This document shows, one piece after another, positions 43,614 through 52,383 of a stretch of DNA of 59,633 nt. Positions within the stretch are counted from its first letter, which is position 1; each line of letters begins with the position of its first letter. Under the pieces are notes generated by a model, which was not told the DNA's origin, searched no databases, and saw only the letters and a list, made by a program, of their open reading frames with translations. Origin of the DNA: Candidatus Helarchaeota archaeon (GTDB lineage Archaea > Asgardarchaeota > Lokiarchaeia > Helarchaeales > RDOG01); NCBI GenBank assembly GCA_029838215.1, contig JALGVI010000004.1, forward strand, positions 1 to 59,633, given 5' to 3'. Both the position numbers and the translations under genes were made by a program.

Positions 43614-46600
43614 AGCGTAAGACCAAAAAACGTTTAATTACAGCTACGATCTTTGGTCTATTACTAGGTACTCCCATCATTGCAATGGCAGGGTTTGGAT
43701 TTATTGCAAGTGTTCCCATTCCCATTTTACCTGACAAGCTCATTGAATATTTAGGTTTTTTTGATGAATTTAACATCAATTATACCTTGGGTCATCAAAA
43801 TGTTGATGGTATTTTTGTAGAACCCTCAATTGAAATTAATTATTATGCACAGGAAATATTAACTAATTTGAGCTCGCCCGTAACAGAAGAAGTAATGATG
43901 CTTTTTACCCGATTAATGTACATGATTTCTCATAAAAATGTTGATGGTGGTTTTTCTGAAGTCGGTGGTGCAGGAGATGTCATAACCACGTACCGAGTAT
44001 TGAGATTCCTTTATCTTGTCAATTCATCTTTTCTTAAAGACCCATCTTTTCAGCAATATTTTAATGATACAATCACCTTTCTAAATGACTCCGCATATTT
44101 GGGAGGTTATGCAATCAGACCGAATAGTCAAGTCGTTACGGTTGAAACGACCTACTGCGCTGCAATGTCACTGGTGATTTTGAATCAATCCGATTTGATT
44201 AATAATGTTACCCTTGGTGGATTTTTAACTTTATGCCATAATAATAGCATTACTGATGGTGGGTTTTATACTTCTATTCTTTCAAATGACACGAATGTGA
44301 AATCAACACATTACGGGATGGAACTGGCAAAAACCTTTGGTATTTTATTAATAGGGAATGATTCCAAGTTTATTGATGACTGCCAGAATCCCGACGGAGG
44401 ATTTGGAAACATGCGTAATGCCACCTCCGATGTTGAGGCGACTTATCACGGAATAATGGGTCTAAGACAGGATGGACTTCTTCCATCGAATTTAACAGGA
44501 GCCCAAGCATTTCTCAAAGCAGCACAAAATCAAGATGGCGGATTTGGAAATCATCCAAGAGACATTTCGGAATTTAGTGCGGCTTTTCACGTCATATTGG
44601 GACTAAATGCCACGGGTGATTCATTAACCGTAAGTAATGAGTCTTCTTTTTATTCGTGGTCCCTTCAGAATGAAGGTAATAATGGTTTATTCGGATACAA
44701 ATCGGTTCGTGCCAATTATTGGGCGATGTCAGCATTAATTTCTGCTGAAGCACAGGGTCGTGTTTCGCAAGGTCAGAAAAGAGAAATTGCAAGTTTTATA
44801 CAGCAATGTCAAAATACCGATGGAGGTTTTGGAACGCGTGATGGGACCATCAATTCAACTCTTTTTGACACTTTTTGTGCAATTCACGTGATTAAAATGC
44901 TTGAATCATCCGGACGTGGAATATATTTATCTTTATATGTCAACGTTTCAAGTGCCACTACCTATTTAAAATCTTTTCAAAATCACGATGGTGGCTTTAT
45001 GATGGGTGCGAACATAGATCTTTTCTGGGATTACATGACTGACGATTTTCAAAATCAATTTGAAGACACCATCAACGAAAATATTTCCTTGAGCATGTCT
45101 AGTTACTGGGCTTTCTCTTCGCTTTTAAGGTTAGGTCAATCTCCTGATGATTCACTCGGATTTACCTTATGGATGAAATCCTTGCAAAATATCGATGGTG
45201 GATTTGGAGCCACGACAGGTCTTTGGTCAGAGGTCGTTTCAACATATTATGTCACAAAAACGTTTAGTTTAATAAGTGAGAACATAAATTCAATTCCTTC
45301 TGCGATTGAATATTTGAAAAATGCCCAGAATCCTGATGGTGGCTTTAACCTAATTTCCATGCCAACTGGAATGGAATTCGGTGAAATTTCTTCAACTTAT
45401 TTATTTGTAACTTATTGTGCTGCAGAGGGTCTTTACCTGCTTGGTTCTCAACCCGGAACTACGATTTTTGACATTGATGCATTATATCAAGGCGCAAGTT
45501 GGGTGTATTCGTGTGCACCACTTTCGATGGAATTATTAATGGGCGGATTTGGCGACATTCCGTATTTTGGAGCGGATATACGTAATATTGAGATGGGCAT
45601 TACACTAATGGATGACATGACCGTGAATCAGGGTTTAATGACATGGGCAAAAGGTTGGCTTTTGTTATTATTTTCACTTCTCATTGTTGAAATTGCCTTC
45701 ATAGCCGCTTGGTATGGTTATAAAGCCGTGAAAATTGTCTTTCGTAAATTCAGACCCATAAAAGAGCTTGCATTTCATGAAATTTTAAAAGATCGGGTGG
45801 CGATAAAGTGTGAAGGTGTTACCATAAAAGCGGGCTCTAAAGTCATCATAGATAACGTTTCGTTGAAATTAAATCATGGTGAGATCTTGGGTGTTATCGG
45901 AGAAAGCGGTGCCGGGAAATCTACCTTTATTAAATCATTGATAGGCACGATGTATTATAGCGGTTCTATTTCAATTTATGAACTTGATAGCAAGAAGGAC
46001 AAGCAAAGATTGAAATCCATTTACGGATATGTTCCACAGGATTTGAGTAAAATTTATGAGAGTTTTACTGTTTTAGAGAATCTCATGCATTTTGGGAAGG
46101 AATATGGTTTAGATGAAGAGGAGATCCTGAGACGTTCTCGAAAAATTTTGATGGACTTGGGGATCTTAGAAAAAGAAAATGAATTGGTTAAGAATTTGTC
46201 AGGTGGTCAGAAACGTCGTGCATCTATCGCCGTTGGCATGATTCACCAGCCTGTAATCTGCATTCTCGACGAACCCACTTCGGGTCTTGATCCCGTCGTG
46301 CGCGATCAATTGTGGTATGCTCTTCTTAAAGTTAATGAAGAATATAAGACGACGTTGGTTGTCATAACGCATTACCCTGAAGATAGCCGATTTTGTGATA
46401 AAATTGCAATTTTTGGTCGACAACGAGGGCTTATAGATTTTGGAAGGCCACAAGAGCTCTATCAGAAATTGCCTGGAAGAGGTAGAGCACTTGATGTCGA
46501 ATTGAAAAAGGGTCAAACGGATGTCTTGCAGAAACTGCGAGGAATATCACGATTTGAACACGTCTTGGAAATCAAGAGAAATGAAATATATCGCATTTTA

Positions 46601-46738
46601 ACGGATTTAACATCTGCAGAAGTCTTGCTTGCTATCGAAAAGCAATTTGGATCTGGTTTTGTAGAGAACGTTGAACAGAAAGAAACGATCATGGCTGATT
46701 TGTTCCGAATGAAATCCTTGGAGGTTAAACTTGAATGA
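43610..46738 (+). CDS. Extracellular prenyltransferase/squalene-cyclase-like toroid fused to an ABC ATPase
   Basis: A 1042-residue fusion. A signal-anchor helix (about 8-35) leads to an outside region (about 55-665) made of at least eight QNxDGGFG-type repeats, for example CQNPDGGFGNM (about 259), AQNQDGGFGNH (about 306), CQNTDGGFGTR (about 401) and LQNIDGGFGAT (about 526). This is an alpha/alpha toroid of the prenyltransferase/squalene-cyclase type, but it has no DxDD acid motif and sits outside, so a classical cyclase role is unlikely. A helix (about 683-710) crosses the membrane into an intact ABC ATPase: Walker A GESGAGKS (764-771), LSGGQ (863-867), ILDEPTSGLD. I know of no other family with this layout. 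It overlaps both neighbours. Confidence 0.88.
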   Translation: MKRKTKKRLITATIFGLLLGTPIIAMAGFGFIASVPIPILPDKLIEYLGFFDEFNINYTLGHQNVDGIFVEPSIEINYYAQEILTNLSSPVTEEVMMLFTRLMYMISHKNVDGGFSEVGGAGDVITTYRVLRFLYLVNSSFLKDPSFQQYFNDTITFLNDSAYLGGYAIRPNSQVVTVETTYCAAMSLVILNQSDLINNVTLGGFLTLCHNNSITDGGFYTSILSNDTNVKSTHYGMELAKTFGILLIGNDSKFIDDCQNPDGGFGNMRNATSDVEATYHGIMGLRQDGLLPSNLTGAQAFLKAAQNQDGGFGNHPRDISEFSAAFHVILGLNATGDSLTVSNESSFYSWSLQNEGNNGLFGYKSVRANYWAMSALISAEAQGRVSQGQKREIASFIQQCQNTDGGFGTRDGTINSTLFDTFCAIHVIKMLESSGRGIYLSLYVNVSSATTYLKSFQNHDGGFMMGANIDLFWDYMTDDFQNQFEDTINENISLSMSSYWAFSSLLRLGQSPDDSLGFTLWMKSLQNIDGGFGATTGLWSEVVSTYYVTKTFSLISENINSIPSAIEYLKNAQNPDGGFNLISMPTGMEFGEISSTYLFVTYCAAEGLYLLGSQPGTTIFDIDALYQGASWVYSCAPLSMELLMGGFGDIPYFGADIRNIEMGITLMDDMTVNQGLMTWAKGWLLLLFSLLIVEIAFIAAWYGYKAVKIVFRKFRPIKELAFHEILKDRVAIKCEGVTIKAGSKVIIDNVSLKLNHGEILGVIGESGAGKSTFIKSLIGTMYYSGSISIYELDSKKDKQRLKSIYGYVPQDLSKIYESFTVLENLMHFGKEYGLDEEEILRRSRKILMDLGILEKENELVKNLSGGQKRRASIAVGMIHQPVICILDEPTSGLDPVVRDQLWYALLKVNEEYKTTLVVITHYPEDSRFCDKIAIFGRQRGLIDFGRPQELYQKLPGRGRALDVELKKGQTDVLQKLRGISRFEHVLEIKRNEIYRILTDLTSAEVLLAIEKQFGSGFVENVEQKETIMADLFRMKSLEVKLE

Positions 46739-48291
46739 ATGAAGCATCTACGGAACAAATTCAAATGGACATTATTGACACGATAAAGAAACTCGAGAAC
46801 TTTTGGAATATTTATAGGGGTGGTCACGGATTAGCTGGATATCTAAAGGTCTTGGATCAGCGTTATTATGTCGAATTCATTTTCTTAAAAGATTTTAAAG
46901 AACCCTTCAAATTTTTTGGACCCGTTGAATTGCAAGAATTATTTAGTAGTTATTTTAATGAGCAGAGAAAACGCGGCTCCTTATTCAGCATTCGGGATTT
47001 CATGAGCGGAGTAATGCGCATTTTTAACAATTACTGCAATGAACATGAGAACGTTTTGAAGAATGAGTATGAGTTAATCAAGTCCAACTATCGCATCGAA
47101 AAGATTAACGACAAGATATATCACATTAAAGTGATTCTTCCATATAAAAATATTTATACTTTTACAATTTTCTTTCAAAATTATCCTTCAATTCCTGAAA
47201 TACAATTTGATGAATTGCTTTCCAATGAAATTGGACCATTTGAGAATTTCGAAATATTAAGGGAATGGAACCGTCTTCAACCTCCGAGAATCGTTGAAAT
47301 TACTAATAAAATAAAACAAATACTACTCGAGAAAATACACGCTCATCCCGGTTTTGGACTGGTAAAAGCCGATAAATTAAAGATTGATTTAAAAGAACAA
47401 ACATTCGGTTCCGTTGATTTCTTTGTATTTAAAGGAGAGACTCTTGGAATATATTGTTTAAATAACAAGTTGATTTGGAATTTTTTTAAGTTTTTGACAA
47501 GTAATGACTCATTTTCTGGCAAGATACAGTTTTTTGAACGACCCGCTAATGATAGGAATCGAATCTGCAGCATCATTGAGTCTCACGTTAACACTGAAGG
47601 TATTGAGAATTACGAACTTGAGGCAAGTCTTGATAAACAGGCCCCCGAGATTGATAAAAAAGTCAAATCGCGGTTAATTCCGCGCGTCCTCAAGGCTTGT
47701 GGGCTTATAAATCAAAAAAAGATGAAATTAAAGGATTTGACAAAAGGTCAGGAACTGCGGCATGATATAGCACTTCACGCCCTCAAGGGATATGAAGTCT
47801 TGCTTTTTTCCAATCCGGAATTGGGTTTGAACACGACCGAGGTCAAGAAATTTTTTGATTGTTTGAGAAGAGTGAACCAAGAGTTTAACATCACGATTCT
47901 TCTTCACTCTCATGAAGAATCTTTACGATCTTGCGACCGCATTTTGGTGATGGATGAAAAAGGAAGGCAAGTTGGCTTTGGAACTCTTGCCGAATTATTT
48001 CGAACATTTCCATTAGGTGAATTTGATCCCATTATAGTGGTTCAAGTTAACAAGGTAAGAGCGGGACTTATTGATGATTTAACCAAAGTTCCCGGTCTCC
48101 TTCTAATGATTGAAGAACGCAAGAATGAAAAATATCATTTATTCTTCAAAGAGAACCATGATGAAAAAATTCAAATAATATATGACAAGATTGGGGATGA
48201 TATCTTTAATCTTGAGATGAGTTCCCCAACATTGTTTGATTACTTGAGATATAGCCAACAAAGAAAACATTTCGAATCGAGAAATAATTAA
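46735..48291 (+). CDS. ABC-like pseudo-ATPase with possible E2/RWD-like N-terminal region
   Basis: The C-terminal half (about 208-480) aligns by position to an ABC ATPase but has lost the active residues. Walker A has no GKS (GIYCLNNK in its place), the signature is LTKGQ, Walker B reads LLFSNPELGLN and the H-loop reads LLHSHEE. The N-terminal half (1-205) includes a strand and loop that resemble E2/RWD folds (FFQNYPSIPEIQF, later EILREW and a terminal helix), but there is no catalytic cysteine. I rate that resemblance weak. It overlaps the toroid gene by four bases (ATGA) and may be a regulatory subunit. Confidence 0.8.
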   Translation: MNEASTEQIQMDIIDTIKKLENFWNIYRGGHGLAGYLKVLDQRYYVEFIFLKDFKEPFKFFGPVELQELFSSYFNEQRKRGSLFSIRDFMSGVMRIFNNYCNEHENVLKNEYELIKSNYRIEKINDKIYHIKVILPYKNIYTFTIFFQNYPSIPEIQFDELLSNEIGPFENFEILREWNRLQPPRIVEITNKIKQILLEKIHAHPGFGLVKADKLKIDLKEQTFGSVDFFVFKGETLGIYCLNNKLIWNFFKFLTSNDSFSGKIQFFERPANDRNRICSIIESHVNTEGIENYELEASLDKQAPEIDKKVKSRLIPRVLKACGLINQKKMKLKDLTKGQELRHDIALHALKGYEVLLFSNPELGLNTTEVKKFFDCLRRVNQEFNITILLHSHEESLRSCDRILVMDEKGRQVGFGTLAELFRTFPLGEFDPIIVVQVNKVRAGLIDDLTKVPGLLLMIEERKNEKYHLFFKENHDEKIQIIYDKIGDDIFNLEMSSPTLFDYLRYSQQRKHFESRNN

Positions 48292-48310
48292 AAATCTTGT
48301 GGGATTTTCG

Positions 48311-49183
48311 ATGATTAAGAATCTGTTCATATTACGGGAAAATGGTGAATTTCTTTATTCAAAAACATTTGCAGAAGGAGCTTACGTGGATAAGCAGATA
48401 CTCTTGGGTTTTGTAATGTCTGCAATTCACTTTTCTAAAGAAACATTCCAGGGAATTATTCGTAAGATCGATTTACCAATCGGACAGCTCGTGATTTACC
48501 GAGACACTTATACAAAACTCCTTGCCACGTGTATTGCAACTGAGAGAGATGAGTTATCGTTGGTGGAAAAGGTACTTGGAGAAATTGTAGATCAGTTTGT
48601 CGAAAGATATCAAAGCAAGTTAGACTCAATTAATATTGAATCCACTCGTGATTTCGATCTTATTGCAAAAAGGTTGGCGTCAGCAAAAATCAAACAGCGC
48701 GGCATATTGGAGATTTTGATTGGGATAGGTGTTGCTTTCGGATGTTCCATTCCTCTTATAATTCTAAGTGCTGTTGTATTAAGCATTCCCTTAATATCTC
48801 TATTTGATGAGATTTCATATTATCTTTCCTTGCCTTCACTTGGTGGTGTTCATTCTGAGCAACTTTTACCGCTTATTTTTGGCTTGTATTCTCTCCAAAT
48901 CTTTTTCGTCATTTTCCTAATTCCGATTCCTTCATTTTTAGGAGGTTATTTTGCCGGTTCAAAATGGAATGGTGCAATTTCTACTTCAGCCTTCATTGTA
49001 ACAATTCCCATCACGTGTTTCATTGGTGTAATGGCTTTTAGTGGTGAAACAGTGATTGCAATAACGGCAACTTTCATGTTCATTCTCTCTCTCGCCAGTT
49101 TGCCCCTAATGGTAATTTTTGGTATTGTTTTCGGATTTCTCGGAGGAATGCTCAAGGAAAAAAATGCTTTATTTCCGACATGA
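48311..49183 (+). CDS. Longin/roadblock-domain multi-pass membrane protein
   Basis: The 290 residues start with MIKNLFILRENGEFLYSK, a typical longin/roadblock strand pair, followed by a helix and strands (to about 115). Four to five membrane helices follow (about 140-285). Longin domains are common GTPase-linked or trafficking domains in Asgard genomes. The frame begins at GTG 48299, but ATG 48311 with GTGGGA upstream gives the natural start. It is the last gene of the six-gene ABC operon, 19 nt after the pseudo-ATPase. It could link transport to the small GTPase network. Confidence 0.75.
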   Translation: MIKNLFILRENGEFLYSKTFAEGAYVDKQILLGFVMSAIHFSKETFQGIIRKIDLPIGQLVIYRDTYTKLLATCIATERDELSLVEKVLGEIVDQFVERYQSKLDSINIESTRDFDLIAKRLASAKIKQRGILEILIGIGVAFGCSIPLIILSAVVLSIPLISLFDEISYYLSLPSLGGVHSEQLLPLIFGLYSLQIFFVIFLIPIPSFLGGYFAGSKWNGAISTSAFIVTIPITCFIGVMAFSGETVIAITATFMFILSLASLPLMVIFGIVFGFLGGMLKEKNALFPT

Positions 49184-49468
49184 ATCGCTAAAAATTAATA
49201 ACTACAACTCATTTTTTGAATGCGAGAAAATGAGGGAATTTTCTTGGTAATATATTCGAACTTAGAAGTCTTTAAAATAGTCTTTGATAAAATGGTGAAG
49301 GTATGTTACTTTTCTAAACTTTTTTATACTTGATAAGTTAATAAGAAAGTATTCCGTTATAAGAAGATAAAAGGGCTCAAAAATAGAGAGATAATCACTG
49401 CGAAATGAAAATTCTCATTTAAGCAAAAAATGATAAAAGGAAAATAATCAATATGGATCTGACCGACA

Positions 49469-50656
49469 ATGGAATTGCAGCTTGAAGACACGATAATTCT
49501 TATCGATACCAGTAGGAGCATGTTTCGAAAAGACTTTGATCCAAACCGGATTAGTGCCGCAAAGAAGGCAATAAAAGATTTTGTAATTTCGAAGAATCAG
49601 ATAGATGATCGCGATCAATTTGCCATCGTTACATTTTCCAGTGAAGCAAAAGTACTTTTGGAGATGACTTCTTACATTGATGACGTTTTGGATGCAATTG
49701 ATGGTATAGAAATTGGGGGAACTTCAGGTCTTGGTGAAGGATTGGCGGTAGCACTTCAACTTATCGTGAAGGAGATTCAACAGTTAGGGGAAAAGGGCTA
49801 TCGAATGTTAATTATATCAGATGGAAAGGCGTGGGGTTCAACCATAGATCCATTACGGATGAGCAAGATTGCACAAGGATTGAAAGTTAAAATTGATTGC
49901 GTTGGTCTTTCAGAATTGGGTCTTTCTTATCGCGATTCTGTCTTAGAAAGGATTTCTTCGCAGACGGGTGGTGAATACCGAAAAATCTATGATTCAAGAA
50001 GTCTGTCAGATGCTCTTACGGAGCTTTCTTCAAAGAAAGAAATCTCGCCATCAGCCCGTAAGGCAGATTCTGCAGCTGTAGGCGCTCTTTTAGAAACAAT
50101 TGCCGAAGATCTTCTTCGCCCTGCAGATTTATCAGAAGACCAATCACACCTTGTCGACCTCTTAATTGGAAAAGAAAAAAGCAAGTGTATAATTTGTTTT
50201 CAAGATATTTGCCCTATTTGTCATGGTCCTTTTTATTCTTGTGGTCGTTATTGCCCGAATTGCAAGAGTCCAATGCATCTTCATTGTGCTGCTGAGTGGG
50301 CATCCGCATCAAAAGCCGTATCAGGTGATAATGTTTTTCGTTGCACGCGTTGTTATTTCCTCTTGAAGGTTCCTGCTTCATATAGTAAGATAAAGACGTT
50401 AAAGGGAACGCATCATTATTCAGCTACAGAGCTTCAGGAAGACGATACTGCGTTATTTGTTAAAGTAAATGATTTTTCGGATGAATTGGCTGCTGCAGTT
50501 GATCCCATTTGCCATTCTATTTTTGACAACGAAGAAAATGTATATCAATGTACGAATTGTGGCACGTTTTATCATGCAGAATGTTTGGATAAGTGGCTTG
50601 AGGACAGGGCGTCTGGTGGAGCATGTCGGGTCTGCGGTAAAAAAATCACGCTTTAA
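49469..50656 (+). CDS. vWA domain plus two RING-like zinc modules
   Basis: The 395 residues have a von Willebrand A domain (about 5-190) with a complete MIDAS: D13-x-S15-x-S17, Thr in GGTSG and Asp in ISDGK. Two cysteine/histidine modules follow: CIICFQDICPICHG...CPNCKSPMHLHC...CTRC (about 240-310), and CTNCGTFYHAEC...CRVC (about 345-395). The order vWA then C4-type then RING-like is similar to TFIIH p44/Ssl1 and to some ubiquitin-type adaptors. A ligase role is not shown. A TATA-like TTTTTATACT lies near 49321. It is followed by the DedA gene on the same strand. Confidence 0.8.
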   Translation: MELQLEDTIILIDTSRSMFRKDFDPNRISAAKKAIKDFVISKNQIDDRDQFAIVTFSSEAKVLLEMTSYIDDVLDAIDGIEIGGTSGLGEGLAVALQLIVKEIQQLGEKGYRMLIISDGKAWGSTIDPLRMSKIAQGLKVKIDCVGLSELGLSYRDSVLERISSQTGGEYRKIYDSRSLSDALTELSSKKEISPSARKADSAAVGALLETIAEDLLRPADLSEDQSHLVDLLIGKEKSKCIICFQDICPICHGPFYSCGRYCPNCKSPMHLHCAAEWASASKAVSGDNVFRCTRCYFLLKVPASYSKIKTLKGTHHYSATELQEDDTALFVKVNDFSDELAAAVDPICHSIFDNEENVYQCTNCGTFYHAECLDKWLEDRASGGACRVCGKKITL

Positions 50657-50673
50657 AGCGTTGAGGCGGTTTT

Positions 50674-51795
50674 TTGAAAGAACAGAATAAATTTCCGCGT
50701 TCAGTTTTTTATTTTACAATGTTTTTCAGTCTCATTTATTTAAGCATTCTTTTTATGACAATATTCTTGGTTTCTTATAACTATTTTAACCCAAATTTTC
50801 TTGAAAATATATATCCTCCATTAAATTTTCCATTACCTCTTCTCATTCGCGGTAAATTCGCAGGGTCATCATTTATTTTAATGCTTGCTTTTTTCTTCCC
50901 TGCGATTTTCTTTTTAATTCTAGGAATTTACAAATACATGAAAGACGAGACTCTTTCATTTCAGGAGATTTTAAGTCGATCTATTCAATTCAGAATAAAT
51001 CGTGAGCAGCTTGATGCAATTTTAAAGTTTATTGGCTTTGTCTCTTTTTTTGGCATTTTAATGATAATTCCCATCATTATAGGTTACTCCATCCAAGACG
51101 TGATGAATTTTATCATCGATTTCTTCTTCATCATATTTGGTTTTGCGGGAATTTTGGTTGGGGTTTTCATCATTTCAACGTTTGGCAATTTTACCGTGGT
51201 TTTTCCCTTGCCCTATAGTTTTGTCTTGATTGCTATTGGTGTAAATTTGAGCCTGCATCTTCCTCTTCCCTTATTCATAACGTTTGGATTTTTCATTGGA
51301 ATTTTTGCAGGGCTTGGTGCCGCTATTGGGGAGACAAGTGCTTGGCTTTTAGGGCGGAGTCAATCTACCTCTTTGGAAGATTCGGAATTAGGTCGTAAGG
51401 TTTTTTCTTTAAAACAACAGATTGATAAAGGATATGGAGGGATTCTCGTTTTTGTATATGCAGCGACTCCTCTTCCTGATGACGTTCTTCTTATTGCTCT
51501 TGGTGCAACTAAATATAAAATTTGGAAAGCCATTATTTGGTGTTTTCTTGGAAAAGTCATTCTATGTTTCATAAGCGTCTTTTTAGGCGCCGTGCCAATC
51601 GTCAGTCAGATGTTTGGTGGAACAGAACCGAACCCATTTTTAGAGACGCTCTGGTTAATTATTGGTCTTGGCATTGTTTTTCTTCTCATTTACTTTCCAT
51701 ATGACGAATATATTGCGTGGTGGAAGAAAAAATTAGGTCAAATTCCGAATTGCGAGGCGGATGAGACAAACATTATTGAAGAAGAAAAAAAATAG
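50674..51795 (+). CDS. DedA/VTT-domain membrane protein with N-terminal helices
   Basis: The 373 residues have about eight membrane helices. The C-terminal half (about 170-340) is a VTT (DedA/TMEM41/VMP1-like) domain with IGETSAWLLGR and the re-entrant ATPLPDDVLLIALGATKYK motif. DedA/VTT proteins move or scramble membrane lipids; eukaryotic VTT proteins act in phagophore and ER membranes. The N-terminal helices (about 10-165) are not recognised. The start is TTG at 50674 with GAGGCGG upstream. It is co-oriented with the vWA-RING gene, 17 nt away. Confidence 0.85.
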   Translation: MKEQNKFPRSVFYFTMFFSLIYLSILFMTIFLVSYNYFNPNFLENIYPPLNFPLPLLIRGKFAGSSFILMLAFFFPAIFFLILGIYKYMKDETLSFQEILSRSIQFRINREQLDAILKFIGFVSFFGILMIIPIIIGYSIQDVMNFIIDFFFIIFGFAGILVGVFIISTFGNFTVVFPLPYSFVLIAIGVNLSLHLPLPLFITFGFFIGIFAGLGAAIGETSAWLLGRSQSTSLEDSELGRKVFSLKQQIDKGYGGILVFVYAATPLPDDVLLIALGATKYKIWKAIIWCFLGKVILCFISVFLGAVPIVSQMFGGTEPNPFLETLWLIIGLGIVFLLIYFPYDEYIAWWKKKLGQIPNCEADETNIIEEEKK

Positions 51796-51811
51796 AAAAA
51801 AGAATTGAAAT

Positions 51812-52345
51812 TTATTTTCGCATGAATGATGGTAACAATTCATTCAGGTATTTTTTAAATCGTGCAACGATGGTATCATCTTCTACTTTCCACGCTATCG
51901 AATGACTCTTCAGTAATTCTGATCCTATGAGATTTGAAGTGCAAATGGCAATATTAAAAGCATCTTTGATTATGATTGTTCCATTTACATTTGGATTCAT
52001 TGCCGGTGAGAGAAATCTGCTTGTGTCTAACATGTCATATGCTTTTTTTCCGATTTCATCAGAAATCTGGTGGCGTTCTAATGTTATAACGATAACGCTT
52101 CCGTTTATCCGTTCTGCAGCATCAATAATGAGCTGGGCGAAGTCTAGATCCATGTATCTGGTCATCACCCAGAGTTCTTTTTGAACTTCACGAATCATGT
52201 TCTCGATCATTTGCTTTAAAGTAGCGGTAGAATCAAGACCTGTCATGTAGATTTTGTAGCGACTAAGAAATGAGAGAAGCCTATCTTCTAAGACTTGATT
52301 TTCTTCCCTCAATTTTTTGATTTTTTCTTGCAATTTTTCAAACAT
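51812..52345 (-). CDS. Coiled coil + PLD/TrmB-effector-like domain
   Basis: The frame opens at 52372 (TTG), but ATG at 52345 gives MFEKLQEKIKKLREENQVLEDRL, a natural start to a coiled coil (about 1-40), so 177 residues are preferred. The C-terminal domain (about 55-177) has strands and helices as in phospholipase D-like or TrmB C-terminal effector domains (IREVQKELWVMTRYMDL, SVIVITLER, GTIIIKDAFNIAICTSN), but no HxK motif. It may bind ligand rather than hydrolyse lipid. Its start lies after an 11-T run that separates it from the giant surface gene. Confidence 0.5.
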   Translation of the reverse strand: MFEKLQEKIKKLREENQVLEDRLLSFLSRYKIYMTGLDSTATLKQMIENMIREVQKELWVMTRYMDLDFAQLIIDAAERINGSVIVITLERHQISDEIGKKAYDMLDTSRFLSPAMNPNVNGTIIIKDAFNIAICTSNLIGSELLKSHSIAWKVEDDTIVARFKKYLNELLPSFMRK

Positions 52346-52370
52346 CGGATTACTCAAGCCATTCACTTCC

Positions 52371-52381
52371 AAAAAAAAAAA
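52371..52381 (-). terminator. Poly-T run between the giant surface gene and the next gene
   Basis: Eleven consecutive Ts (minus strand) lie just after the stop of the giant gene (52384). A T-run of this length is expected to terminate archaeal transcription. Confidence 0.5.
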
Positions 52382-52383
52382 GG

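Noticed and set aside
43610..45700. True squalene-hopene cyclase or farnesyltransferase in the toroid
   Set aside because: No DxDD acid motif and no recognisable zinc-ligand set of protein prenyltransferases is visible, and the domain is predicted to face outside.
40165..49183. Defence system built on ABC ATPases
   Set aside because: The permeases, signal anchor and exported toroid point to envelope transport; no nuclease, toxin or phage-sensing gene lies in the operon.
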